Of a stretch of 64,000 bases of DNA, positions 26,545-34,394 are shown in pieces; the stretch's first letter is position 1, and each line of letters opens with the position of its first letter. Where the stretch lies: NCBI RefSeq assembly GCF_902499335.1, contig NZ_CABVQK010000019.1, positions 62,001-126,000 of the forward strand. Reading direction: 5' to 3'. The translations under genes and the position numbers were made by a program. The stretch is from Burkholderia lata. Lineage in GTDB: Bacteria; Pseudomonadota; Gammaproteobacteria; Burkholderiales; Burkholderiaceae. The notes under the pieces are model-generated. The model did not search any database and was not told where the DNA came from. It saw only the letters and a list, made by a program, of their open reading frames with translations.

Positions 26545-26574
26545 ATCAAATCACAGGGCGATGGGGGCTGTCAA
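26545..26574 (-). promoter_or_regulatory. Probable sigma-70 promoter of the leuL-leuA transcript
   Basis: TTGACA (26574-26569) and TTTGAT (26550-26545) are 18 bp apart on the minus strand. The expected start point is within a few bases of the leader-peptide ATG at 26537, so the leader would be translated from a leaderless or near-leaderless message. The -35 box is perfect, the -10 box matches 4 of 6 consensus bases. Confidence 0.6.
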
Positions 26575-27087
26575 CGGGCTGAGCGCAAATGGCGCCGAAT
26601 TTGATCGCTCAGAATCAGTCCTGTCCGATAGGCGGCGTACCGCCCCGTCGATATGCTTCATGGGTGCGGCGCCGGTGGGGCCCCTGTTCACGTTCGGAGT
26701 GAGTTGGTCTACGTACTCCGCCGGTTGCCGCACGCCCTTCCTGTTGCGATCGGGTTTCGGTGTGGGCGTTCGGTGGTGGCCGGTGGGCGCGGCCACGACC
26801 GAGATGTTGATGTTGAAACCAACGCTGCCATATGCGAACGCCGAGCGTCCGCGCCGAAGCCCGATTGCCCCCGCCTCCCGGCCCGCTCCGCCTGCGCAAC
26901 CACGCATCATTCAGAAAAGCGACACGCACGCCGATATAATTTCCCGGATATATCGAAATAGCCTCAATTAAACACACTTCATTAAATCGATTAACCCCAG
27001 TTTTCGGTTTACTGAACAATAGCCATTCCCCTGACGAATATTTTCTTATTTATTTTTCGGCATGCTCGGTACGTCGCATTTCAAACT
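26575..27087. other. Intergenic region between leuA promoter and lectin operon
   Basis: About 510 bp. The first half is GC-rich with only spurious open frames; the second half (26920-27060) is AT-rich. It should contain the promoter of the lectin operon. I looked for a lux-type box for quorum-sensing control, known for this operon in Burkholderia cenocepacia, but found no convincing dyad of that type. Confidence 0.4.
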
Positions 27088-27099
27088 GCAAACGTTTGC
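27088..27099. promoter_or_regulatory. 12-bp perfect palindrome upstream of bclA
   Basis: GCAAACGTTTGC, 46 bp before the bclA start. A CpG-centred palindrome of this form is typical of LacI/GalR-family operators. The binding protein is not in this window. Confidence 0.4.
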
Positions 27100-27144
27100 G
27101 CGACAAAGCTTGAAGCCTTACCCATCATTCCTCAGGAGGAAAGC

Positions 27145-27534
27145 ATGGCCGATTCTCAAACGTCTTCCAATCGCGCCGGCGAGTTTTCGATTCCGCCGAA
27201 TACCGAATTCCGCGCGATTTTCTTCGCGAATGCCGCCGAGCAGCAACACATCAAGCTGTTTATCGGCGACAGCAAGGAACCCGCCGCATATCACAAGCTG
27301 ACGACGCGCGACGGCACGCGTGAAGCGACGCTGAATTCCGGTAACGGCAAGATCCGCTTCGAGGTGTCGGTAAATGGCAAGCCGTCGGCCACCGATGCGC
27401 GCCTCGCGCCGATCAACGGCAAGAAATCGGACGGCTCGCCGTACACGGTCAACTTCGGGATCGTCGTGTCGGAAGACGGCCACGACAGCGACTACAACGA
27501 CGGCATCGTCGTGCTCCAGTGGCCGATTGGCTGA
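27145..27534 (+). CDS. bclA: Mannose-binding calcium-dependent lectin BC2L-A
   Basis: 129-residue soluble lectin of the PA-IIL (LecB) superfamily. The C-terminal calcium site is complete (EDGHDSDYNDGIVVLQW with terminal Gly), and the sugar-specificity loop reads NAAEQQ: Ala29-Ala30-Glu31 in mature numbering, the triad of BC2L-A that gives mannose preference. No signal peptide, as in the family. Ribosome site AGGAGG. First gene of a three-lectin unit bclA-bclC-bclB; in Burkholderia cenocepacia this operon is quorum-sensing controlled and involved in biofilm structure. Confidence 0.95.
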   Translation: MADSQTSSNRAGEFSIPPNTEFRAIFFANAAEQQHIKLFIGDSKEPAAYHKLTTRDGTREATLNSGNGKIRFEVSVNGKPSATDARLAPINGKKSDGSPYTVNFGIVVSEDGHDSDYNDGIVVLQWPIG

Positions 27535-27571
27535 CCTGAGGCACGCCTGACGCGCACCTGACGACTCACCA

Positions 27572-27600
27572 CCGCCGGCCGCCTCCGGGCCGGCCGGCGG
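27572..27600 (+). terminator. Hairpin between bclA and bclC
   Basis: CCGCCGGCC (27572-27580) pairs with GGCCGGCGG (27592-27600) across an 11-nt GC-rich loop, 37 bp after bclA. It is followed by only two T. Likely a processing or partial termination site that favours bclA. Confidence 0.55.
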
Positions 27601-27668
27601 TTGCGCGCCGCATTCAGCGGCACCTCCCCCCTTTTGCATCGAAACCCGCCCTACCAACGGAGACATCC

Positions 27669-28502
27669 ATGCCACTCCTTTCGGCTTCGATCATCAGCGC
27701 ACCCGTGGCGACATCGGAAACCTACGTCGACATCCCGGGCCTGTACATCGACATCGCCAAGGCAGAGATTCGAGACGGGAAACTGCAGGTCATCCTCAAC
27801 GTGCCGACGCCATACGCGACCGGCAACAACTTCCCCGGCATCTATTTCGCGATCGCGACCGACAAGGGCGTCGTCGCGGATGGTTGCTTCACCTATTCGT
27901 CGAAGGTGCCCGAAAGCACCGGTCGCATGCCGTTCACGCTCGTCGCGACGATCGACGCCGGCACCGGCGTCACGTTCGTGAAGGGCCAGTGGAAAAGCGT
28001 GCGCGGCAGCGCGATGCATATCGATTCGTACGCGAGCCTGTCCGCGATCGGGGACACGGCCGCGCAATCGTCGTCGCACGGCAGCGGAAGCGGCGAAACC
28101 GGAGCGGGCGGCAACCCGGGCGGCACGGGTAGCGGCACGATCGGCGGCGGCGGCGAGCGCGACGGTACGTTCAACCTGCCGCCGAACATCAAGTTCGGCG
28201 TCACTGCGCTCACCAACGCGGCGAACGACCAGACGATCGACATCTACATCGACGACAACCCGAAACCGGCCGCCACGTTCAAGGGCGCCGGCGTGCAGGA
28301 CCAGAACCACGGCACCAAGGTGCTGGACTCCGGCAAGGGGCGCGTGCGCGTGATCGTGATGGCGAACGGCAAGCCGTCGCGGCTCGGCTCGCGGCAGGTC
28401 GATCTCTTCAAGAAGTCGTACTTCGGGATCGTCGGCTCGGAAGACGGCGCCGACGACGACTACAACGACGGCATCGTGTTCCTGAACTGGCCGCTGGGCT
28501 GA
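27669..28502 (+). CDS. bclC: Dual-domain lectin BC2L-C (TNF-like fucose-binding domain plus LecB-type domain)
   Basis: 277 residues. Residues 1-130 are the TNF-like trimeric domain that binds fucosylated human blood-group glycans; Tyr48, Tyr58, Thr74, Tyr75, Ser82, Thr83, Arg85 and Arg111 (mature numbering) of the known site are all present. A Gly/Ser-rich linker (about 132-163) leads to the C-terminal LecB-type domain with calcium motif DDDYNDG, terminal NWPLG and specificity triad Ala-Ala-Asn. Ribosome site ACGGAG. Acts as a bridging superlectin. Slightly longer than the 272 residues of the described protein, in the linker. Confidence 0.95.
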   Translation: MPLLSASIISAPVATSETYVDIPGLYIDIAKAEIRDGKLQVILNVPTPYATGNNFPGIYFAIATDKGVVADGCFTYSSKVPESTGRMPFTLVATIDAGTGVTFVKGQWKSVRGSAMHIDSYASLSAIGDTAAQSSSHGSGSGETGAGGNPGGTGSGTIGGGGERDGTFNLPPNIKFGVTALTNAANDQTIDIYIDDNPKPAATFKGAGVQDQNHGTKVLDSGKGRVRVIVMANGKPSRLGSRQVDLFKKSYFGIVGSEDGADDDYNDGIVFLNWPLG

Positions 28503-28514
28503 ACACGATGACTC

Positions 28515-28539
28515 ACGGCGCGGCAGAGTGCCGCGCCGT
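28515..28539 (+). terminator. Perfect 11-bp hairpin between bclC and bclB
   Basis: ACGGCGCGGCA (28515-28525) pairs with TGCCGCGCCGT (28529-28539) over the loop GAG, 12 bp after bclC. Short T-containing tail. Intra-operon terminator or mRNA stabiliser. Confidence 0.6.
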
Positions 28540-28694
28540 TGTCGCACCCGCAATGGCGATGGGGTCAACCCCACGTTGCGAATCAATTCATTCGAGCAGT
28601 CCGTTGCAGTTCCACGCTGTACTCCGTGCGCGACAGCGGCGAAATCCATTCACCGGCCGCGCAACGCGAGACCTTTCATCGAGACGAGGACGAC

Positions 28695-29429
28695 ATGTCA
28701 CAACCGTTTACCCATGACGATCTGTACGCCCTGCTGCAACTCGCCGGCAACGATGCAACCACCGTACAGGCGAACGGCGACCAGGCGGTGCTCGACCGGA
28801 TGCGCCAGTTCATGACCGCGCAGCTCGTGGAAAAGCTGCCGCAATACGATGTGTTCGTCGACATCGCGACCATCCCGTACAGCTTCGACGTCGGCAGCTG
28901 GCAAAACAAGGTGAAGGCCGATGCAGCCGGGCAGGTGGTCGCCTGCACGGTGACGTGGGCCGGCGCGCCCGGCGTGCTGCCCGGGGCCGCGGCGAAGTTC
29001 GGCGTCGGTGCGGTGGTCAATTACTTCTCGAAGGCGACGCCGCAGCCCACGCAGCCGGATACCACGACGACCGGCGGCGGCGAACGCGACGGCATCTTCA
29101 ACCTGCCGCCGAACATCGCGTTCGGCGTGACCGCGCTGGTCAATTCGTCGGCGCCGCAGACGATCGAGGTCTTCGTCGACGACAACGCAAAACCGGCCGC
29201 GACGTTCCAGGGCGCCGGCGTGCAGGACACGAACCTGAACACGCAGATCGTGAACTCCGGCAAGGGGAAGGTACGCGTGGTCGTGACGGTGAACGGCAAG
29301 CCGTCGAAGATCGGCTCACGTCAGGTCGACATCTTCAAGAAGACCTACTTCGGCCTGGTCGGATCGGAAGACGGGACGGACGGTGACTACAACGACGGTA
29401 TCGCCATCCTGAACTGGCCGCTCGGCTAA
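28695..29429 (+). CDS. bclB: Dual-domain lectin BC2L-B
   Basis: 244 residues from ATG 28695, the length of described BC2L-B; the frame is open to 28539 but GAGACGAGGACGAC before 28695 is a better ribosome site. The N-terminal 120 residues (MSQPFTHDDLYALLQLAGND) have no assigned function. After a Thr/Pro/Gly linker comes a LecB-type domain with calcium motif DGDYNDG and terminal NWPLG. The sugar-specificity triad is Ser-Ser-Ala, unlike the AAE and AAN of the two lectins upstream and close to the SSG of Pseudomonas LecB. Last gene of the lectin unit. Confidence 0.93.
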   Translation: MSQPFTHDDLYALLQLAGNDATTVQANGDQAVLDRMRQFMTAQLVEKLPQYDVFVDIATIPYSFDVGSWQNKVKADAAGQVVACTVTWAGAPGVLPGAAAKFGVGAVVNYFSKATPQPTQPDTTTTGGGERDGIFNLPPNIAFGVTALVNSSAPQTIEVFVDDNAKPAATFQGAGVQDTNLNTQIVNSGKGKVRVVVTVNGKPSKIGSRQVDIFKKTYFGLVGSEDGTDGDYNDGIAILNWPLG

Positions 29430-29449
29430 GCCGCGCAATCCTGGCCCTC

Positions 29450-29475
29450 ATCGCCACGCCGCCCGGCGTGGCGAT
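29450..29475 (+). terminator. Strong hairpin at the end of the lectin operon
   Basis: ATCGCCACGCC (29450-29460) pairs with GGCGTGGCGAT (29465-29475), 11 bp with a tight loop, followed by TTGCTTC. Lies 20 bp after the bclB stop. Confidence 0.75.
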
Positions 29476-29786
29476 TTGCTTCAGCACACCAGATCTGACG
29501 CTGCGAATGCGTCCCGCCTCCCTGACCAATCGGCCTGTCCTAATCGATTGCGTCAGGTCGCGGTACTGATGCGACCACGCATCGATCGCCTTTGCATCGA
29601 AGCGATTTCCCCTTCTCGACACCACCTTTCGTCGGGTCGCTCCCTGATTGATCCACGCGCCATTCCACACACAGGACTTGCGCTCGATAACTACGACTCA
29701 TAGAATCGTAGTTATCGAGCGCATCGATGCGGCAGGCAACGTCGGTGTTCTACCGACCTCATGCATCAATCAACCGGAGTCAATCA
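29476..29786. other. Intergenic region with 17-bp inverted repeat
   Basis: About 310 bp between the lectin terminator and the NDH-2-like gene. The only structured element is the long dyad at 29680-29722; no gene is recognised. Confidence 0.4.
29680..29722. promoter_or_regulatory. Perfect 17-bp inverted repeat upstream of the NDH-2-like gene
   Basis: GCGCTCGATAACTACGA (29680-29696) and its exact reverse complement (29706-29722) flank a 9-bp spacer. The dyad ends 64 bp before the start codon. Such length is unusual for a simple operator; it may bind a dimeric regulator (candidates in the neighbourhood are the Rrf2 and AraC proteins) or extrude as a stem in DNA or RNA. Confidence 0.7.
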
Positions 29787-30992
29787 GTGGCAAAGCGAAT
29801 TCTTGTTATCGGGGCCGGCTTCGCCGGCATGTGGAGCGCGCTGAGCGCGGCGCGCGTGCTGGACGCGCACGGTCGAACCGACGTGGAAATCACCGTGGTG
29901 GCGCCGGATGCCCATCTGCACGTCCGTCCGCGCCTCTACGAAGAAGGCCCGGCAAACTTCCGGGCGCCGCTCGGCGAGATCTTCGACGCGGTGGGCGTGA
30001 CGTTCGTGCAGGGCACGGTCGAGCGCATCGACGTGGCGCGCCGGGCCGCCGACGTGCTGCGCACGGACGGTGAAGCGACGACGCTCGACTACGACCGCCT
30101 CGTGCTGGCGACCGGCAGCCGCCTGTTCCGCCCCGCGATTCCCGGCCTGGCCGAGCATACGTTCAGCGTCGATCAAACCGACGAAGCCGTCGAACTCGAA
30201 GCGCACATTCGCGATCTGGCGTTGCAGCCGGCCTCCACGGCCCGCGATACGGTCGTGGTAGCTGGCGGCGGCTTTACGGGCATCGAGACGGCAGCGGAAA
30301 TGCCGGCCCGCCTGCGCACCGCGCTGGGCGAGCACGCGAACGTGAGGGTCGTGATCGTCGAGCGCAACGGCGCAATCGGCCCCGACCTGGGCGCGGGCCC
30401 GCGCCCCGTCATCGAGGAGGCGCTGCGCACGCTCGGCGTGACGTGGAAGCTCGGGTCCGGCGTCGCATCGGTCGACGCGGGCGGCATCACGACGGCGGAC
30501 GGCGAGCGGATCGAGTCGAGCACGGTGATCTGGACGGCCGGCCTGCGGGCCAGCACGCTGACGGAACAGATTCCGGGCCGCCGCGACGCGACGGGGCGCC
30601 TGCACGTCGATCGCAACCTGGCGGTCGAAGGCGTGCCGGGTGTCTACGCGACGGGGGACGTCGCGTATGCGGCCACCGACGACGAAGGCAACCACACGAT
30701 GATGTCATGCCAGCACGCGATGAACCTGGGCCGGTCGGCAGGGTACAACGTGGCAGCCGATCTGCTGGAGCTGGAACAGATCCCGTACAGCCAGCCGAAG
30801 TACGTGACGTGCCTGGATCTCGGCCCGTGGGGCGCGGTCTATACGGAAGGTTGGGATCGTGAAGTGAAGCTGACGGGTGCGGAGGCGAAGAAGCTCAAGC
30901 ACCAGATCAATTCCGAATGGATCTATCCGCCGCGCGCGGATCGCGCGGAAGCGCTGGCGGCCGCGGATCCGCTGCGGATCGTCGTGGCCTGA
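29787..30992 (+). CDS. NADH dehydrogenase-like FAD oxidoreductase (NDH-2 type)
   Basis: 401 residues from a GTG start at 29787 with CGGAG upstream; the alternative ATG at 29727 lacks a site and adds non-homologous residues. Two dinucleotide-binding folds are clear: FAD motif RILVIGAGFAGMWSAL at the N-terminus and NAD motif VVVAGGGFTGIETAAE near residue 150, plus the FAD-binding GVYATGDVAY around residue 290. Typical of type II NADH:quinone oxidoreductases and related pyridine nucleotide-disulfide enzymes. Convergent with an Rrf2 regulator. Confidence 0.88.
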   Translation: MAKRILVIGAGFAGMWSALSAARVLDAHGRTDVEITVVAPDAHLHVRPRLYEEGPANFRAPLGEIFDAVGVTFVQGTVERIDVARRAADVLRTDGEATTLDYDRLVLATGSRLFRPAIPGLAEHTFSVDQTDEAVELEAHIRDLALQPASTARDTVVVAGGGFTGIETAAEMPARLRTALGEHANVRVVIVERNGAIGPDLGAGPRPVIEEALRTLGVTWKLGSGVASVDAGGITTADGERIESSTVIWTAGLRASTLTEQIPGRRDATGRLHVDRNLAVEGVPGVYATGDVAYAATDDEGNHTMMSCQHAMNLGRSAGYNVAADLLELEQIPYSQPKYVTCLDLGPWGAVYTEGWDREVKLTGAEAKKLKHQINSEWIYPPRADRAEALAAADPLRIVVA

Positions 30993-31055
30993 GCAACGCG
31001 TTTGCCCGCACGATGCGCGGGGTGCAGTGGCTGCATCCCGCGTGTCGTCGTGCCA

Positions 31056-31076
31056 CGCCGCCGCGGCTCGGCGGCG
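31056..31076. terminator. Shared hairpin between convergent NDH-2-like and Rrf2 genes
   Basis: CGCCGCCG (31056-31063) pairs with CGGCGGCG (31069-31076) over a 5-nt loop, between the stop of the oxidoreductase (30992) and the stop of the Rrf2 gene (31086). Works in either direction. Confidence 0.5.
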
Positions 31077-31085
31077 CGACGCGAA

Positions 31086-31607
31086 TCAGCGCTCGCCGCC
31101 GCGGCTGGCCGCGCGGTCGGCAAACCAGCCGACCACCTTGGGGCCGTAGCCCGCAGGCGCTTTCGACCAGGCCTGCCCGGCGAGATCGGCGAGCGACTGC
31201 TTCCTGAGTTCCTCCCGCATCGCCCGTTCCGCCGCCTGCATCACCGCGTGAATCGAACAAGTGCCGCGCGTGGCCCACGCGGGCGGCTCGCCTTCGAACA
31301 CCGCGCACTGGCCGCGCACTTCACGGCAGTCGAACAACCGTTTGTCGCCGTCGATCGCTTCGACGACGTCCTGCACGGAGATGTCGCGCGCGGGCCTCGC
31401 CAACGCGAAGCCGCCGCGAATGCCTTCGCTGGACACGACGATCCCGGCCTTCGCGAGACGCGTGAAAAGCTTGGCCGCGTAATCGACGGAGACGCCCTGC
31501 ATCTCGGCCAGGTCGCGCACGCTCGCATCGCGAACGCCCGTGGAAGTGTCGGCGAGATAGAGCAGGCAATGCAGGCCATACTCGACGCCGGTGCTGATGA
31601 ACGACAT
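31086..31607 (-). CDS. Rrf2 family transcriptional regulator with three cysteines
   Basis: 173 residues from start 31607 (MSFISTGVEYGLHCLLYLA), the usual Rrf2 N-terminus. The helix-turn-helix is DLAEMQGVSVDYAAKLFTRLAKAGIV with the wing GIRGGFALARP. Three cysteines follow (FDCREVRGQC and, 15 residues on, GTC), the position where NsrR, IscR and RirA hold an iron-sulfur cluster, although the spacing of the third is wider. A redox or nitrosative-stress sensor is plausible. Divergent from an AraC-type gene; may also act on the NDH-2-like gene next door. Confidence 0.85.
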   Translation of the reverse strand: MSFISTGVEYGLHCLLYLADTSTGVRDASVRDLAEMQGVSVDYAAKLFTRLAKAGIVVSSEGIRGGFALARPARDISVQDVVEAIDGDKRLFDCREVRGQCAVFEGEPPAWATRGTCSIHAVMQAAERAMREELRKQSLADLAGQAWSKAPAGYGPKVVGWFADRAASRGGER

Positions 31608-31790
31608 GCTATTGCGACTCGTGGTATCGGAGTTGGGAGCGTAGCGCAGTGCGGCGACAATGTCACCCGTCGCGCCATCCGTCCCGTTTTCGGCAGCGAT
31701 GATTGCTTGCATTCGCCAGCCCTGCAAGAACGATCAAATGCCCCCGCCGCCGATACCATATAGTCCGCTCGACACCCTCAATGGCACGCC

Positions 31791-32630
31791 ATGAATCCGA
31801 TTGGACAAGCACTCTGGTTTATCGAAACCAAACTGGACCGCGAACTGACGCTCGACAGGATTTCCGCCAATTGCGACATGACGCGCTTCGGCCTCTTGCG
31901 CCTGTTCTCGATGAATACCGGCTGGCCGGTGATGCGCTATGTCCGGTCGAGGCGGCTGACGCGTGCGGCACGTACGTTGGCGGAAGGCGCGCCGGACATC
32001 CTGCAGGTGGCGCTCGATGCCGGCTATGGCTCCCATGAGGCGTTCACGCGCGCCTTCCGCGATCTCTTCGGCATCACGCCCGAGGACGTGCGGGCACGGC
32101 GCACTCTCGACGGATTGTCTCTTGTGGAGCCGCTACGCATGAAAGAACTGAAACTCATCGACGTCGCACCATCACGCTTCGAAACCGCCGGAAAGCGGCT
32201 GATCGCCGGCATGAGCGACCGGTACACGTTCGAAACCAACGAAGGCATTCCGGCGCTATGGCAAGCGTTCATCCCATACATCGGTACCATTCCCGGCCAG
32301 GTCGACGACGTGACCTACGGCGTGTGCTGCAACCCGGATGCGGATGGCAGCTTCGAATACATCGCGGGCGTGGAAGTCACCAGCCGCGACCGGTTGCCCG
32401 CGCCATTTCGATGCGTCGAACTCGCACCGCAGCGATATGCGGTCTTCGAACACGGCGGGCACATCTCGACGCTGCACCAGACGTTCTACAGCATCTGGAA
32501 CGGCTGGCTGCCGACGTCAGGGTTCAAGGCGGCCGACGCGCCCGAATTCGAGCGCTACAGCGCGGACTACGATCCGGTGACGGGCGCCGGCGTGCTTGAA
32601 ATCTGGTTACCGGTCGAACCCGCTGTGTAA
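31791..32630 (+). CDS. AraC-type regulator with GyrI-like effector-binding domain
   Basis: 279 residues. Residues 1-105 hold the two AraC helix-turn-helices (LTLDRISANCDMTRFGLLRLF; ILQVALDAGYGSHEAFTRAFRDLFG), placed at the N-terminus as in Rob and SoxS relatives. Residues 120-279 form a GyrI/Rob-type ligand-binding domain (DVAPSRFETAGKRL; YAVFEHGGHISTLHQTFYSIWNGWLPTSG). Likely responds to small hydrophobic compounds. Divergent from the Rrf2 gene. Confidence 0.9.
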   Translation: MNPIGQALWFIETKLDRELTLDRISANCDMTRFGLLRLFSMNTGWPVMRYVRSRRLTRAARTLAEGAPDILQVALDAGYGSHEAFTRAFRDLFGITPEDVRARRTLDGLSLVEPLRMKELKLIDVAPSRFETAGKRLIAGMSDRYTFETNEGIPALWQAFIPYIGTIPGQVDDVTYGVCCNPDADGSFEYIAGVEVTSRDRLPAPFRCVELAPQRYAVFEHGGHISTLHQTFYSIWNGWLPTSGFKAADAPEFERYSADYDPVTGAGVLEIWLPVEPAV

Positions 32631-32687
32631 GCGGTTTGCGTCGATCGGCCGCGACGTGGCTCGCCGCGACCGGCACCTCGCCAATCG

Positions 32688-34052
32688 TCACCCGGCCCGC
32701 GATCCAGCGGGCTTCGACATCGCAACCGGCTGCGACCACTCAACCGACGCCAGGCGCGTGCGCGCATCGAGCACCACGCGGTTGAACGCCATGCGCCGCT
32801 CACCCTTCAGCTTCGCCGCCTTGCCCGCTTGTACCAACGCAATCGGGTCGACGAGACGGTCATGCCGCCGGACCTCGAAGTGCAGATGCGGCCCCGTGGC
32901 CGTGCCCGTGCTGCCGACCGCGCCGACCCGCTGGCCGCGCGCGACCCGCGTGCCGGTTCGCAGCGCCAGCTCGAATGCCGACAGGTGCGCGTAGTACGAC
33001 GCATAGCCGCCGTCATGGCGGATCACCACGTACTTGCCGTAGCCTCGCGGCTCGGTGCCGATGAACGTCACGACGCCGCGCTCCGACGCATGAACCGCGC
33101 GCCCGGCCGGCGCCGCGAGATCGACGCCGGAATGCACATGACGCGTGCCGGTCACCGGATGTACGCGCGCACCGAAATGCGAGCTGATCCGGTTTGCGCT
33201 GACCGGCATCGCAAACTGCGAACCGGCGAGCGGCACGCCGTCGAGGTCGTAATAGGCGCCCGGCGAGCCGGCATCGGGCGCAAACCACACGCCTGCGACC
33301 TGCTGGCCGCGAAAGCGGAGCTCGAGCGCCGTCACGCGTACGCCACCAGGCAGTGTCGCGTTGGCGTCGGGTTCGTATGCAACGCGGAAGGTGTCGCCAA
33401 GCGCTCCGTGCTGTTTCAGGTCGACGCGCCCGGCAAGCATGCGGGTGATCTGCGCGGCAACGCCGGCCGGCAGATCGGCGCGCGCCAGCGACGCGTGCAG
33501 GCTGCCGACGATCGCACCGGCCCGCGCGCCATGCTCGGCTTCCGCAAGCTCGAACGGCTCGGCGGCGGCGAGGTCGACCGGACGCCGTTCGAACGCGGCC
33601 TGCTCGCCGATCGCGGGCAACGCCGACGCAAGACCGTACTCGAACCTCGACGCGTACGCACGTTCGACCGCACCGCGCGCCGCATCGCACAGCACGCGGT
33701 AAGCCACGCAGGCACCGAAGCGCGCAACGGGGTCGTCACGTTCGCCGGCCGTCGGCGCGGACAACGCATGCGACGCATAGGCAACGTCGAGCGGCGCGGC
33801 CGTCGATGCGTGCAAGCCGCCCCACGTCGTGCGCGCGGCATTGAAAAAAGGCACGTCGACAAGGTCGGCCGTCACGGGCGAAAGCGGCGCGGCGTCGTGA
33901 GACGCGTGTGCCACCGCACCCGGTGCGCCGGCCACACAGGCCGCCGCGATGACACCGCGCAGCAACCCGCGGCGCATCGGGAAACCGCAAACGCCGCGTT
34001 GTGAGGGTTGACCTTGTTCGCGTGCGAGACGGAAACGCAGGTCTAACCGCAT
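32688..34052 (-). CDS. M23 family metallopeptidase (murein endopeptidase type)
   Basis: 454 residues with a C-terminal LytM/M23 domain: zinc ligands in HSGVDLA and HLHFEVRRHD, preceded by the entry segment RISSHFGARVHPVTG. It likely cleaves peptidoglycan cross-links in the periplasm. N-terminus is a signal sequence (RRGLLRGVIAAACVAGAPGAVA) after a basic extension; start at 34052 has GAGTGA upstream, while the internal ATG at 33977 has none. The middle part (about 180-260) matches the OapA/LytM-associated region. Convergent with the AraC-type gene. Confidence 0.88.
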   Translation of the reverse strand: MRLDLRFRLAREQGQPSQRGVCGFPMRRGLLRGVIAAACVAGAPGAVAHASHDAAPLSPVTADLVDVPFFNAARTTWGGLHASTAAPLDVAYASHALSAPTAGERDDPVARFGACVAYRVLCDAARGAVERAYASRFEYGLASALPAIGEQAAFERRPVDLAAAEPFELAEAEHGARAGAIVGSLHASLARADLPAGVAAQITRMLAGRVDLKQHGALGDTFRVAYEPDANATLPGGVRVTALELRFRGQQVAGVWFAPDAGSPGAYYDLDGVPLAGSQFAMPVSANRISSHFGARVHPVTGTRHVHSGVDLAAPAGRAVHASERGVVTFIGTEPRGYGKYVVIRHDGGYASYYAHLSAFELALRTGTRVARGQRVGAVGSTGTATGPHLHFEVRRHDRLVDPIALVQAGKAAKLKGERRMAFNRVVLDARTRLASVEWSQPVAMSKPAGSRAG

Positions 34053-34394
34053 GACGTCGTCACTCGCTGTCTGTCAGTGAAAAAACGGAAAAGAGCCGGG
34101 TATCGCGGAGGAACGATCGTCGCGACCCGGCAACGTGAATACGAGTGTATCGGCGAGATCAAAGCGGCTGAATAGGACTCGTCTCATTTGATCGAAAAGC
34201 CGCTTCGTACTAAGTCGAAATTGCGATTTCGCGGCCTGGCGGCACGGCTGTGCGGCATTCGACCCCGCCCGTTCGCGCGAACCATCGTGCGCCGTGTACG
34301 GTCGAACGCTGCCCGCGTGTGAGCGCAAGCCTGCCGCGACTAGCCGCCGGCACGCTACGCGTCGCGCACTGTTTCTTCAACCCGGAATCCCGTC
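34053..34394. other. Intergenic region between divergent M23 and MscS genes
   Basis: About 340 bp that should hold both promoters. I see no strong dyad and no gene. Confidence 0.35.
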
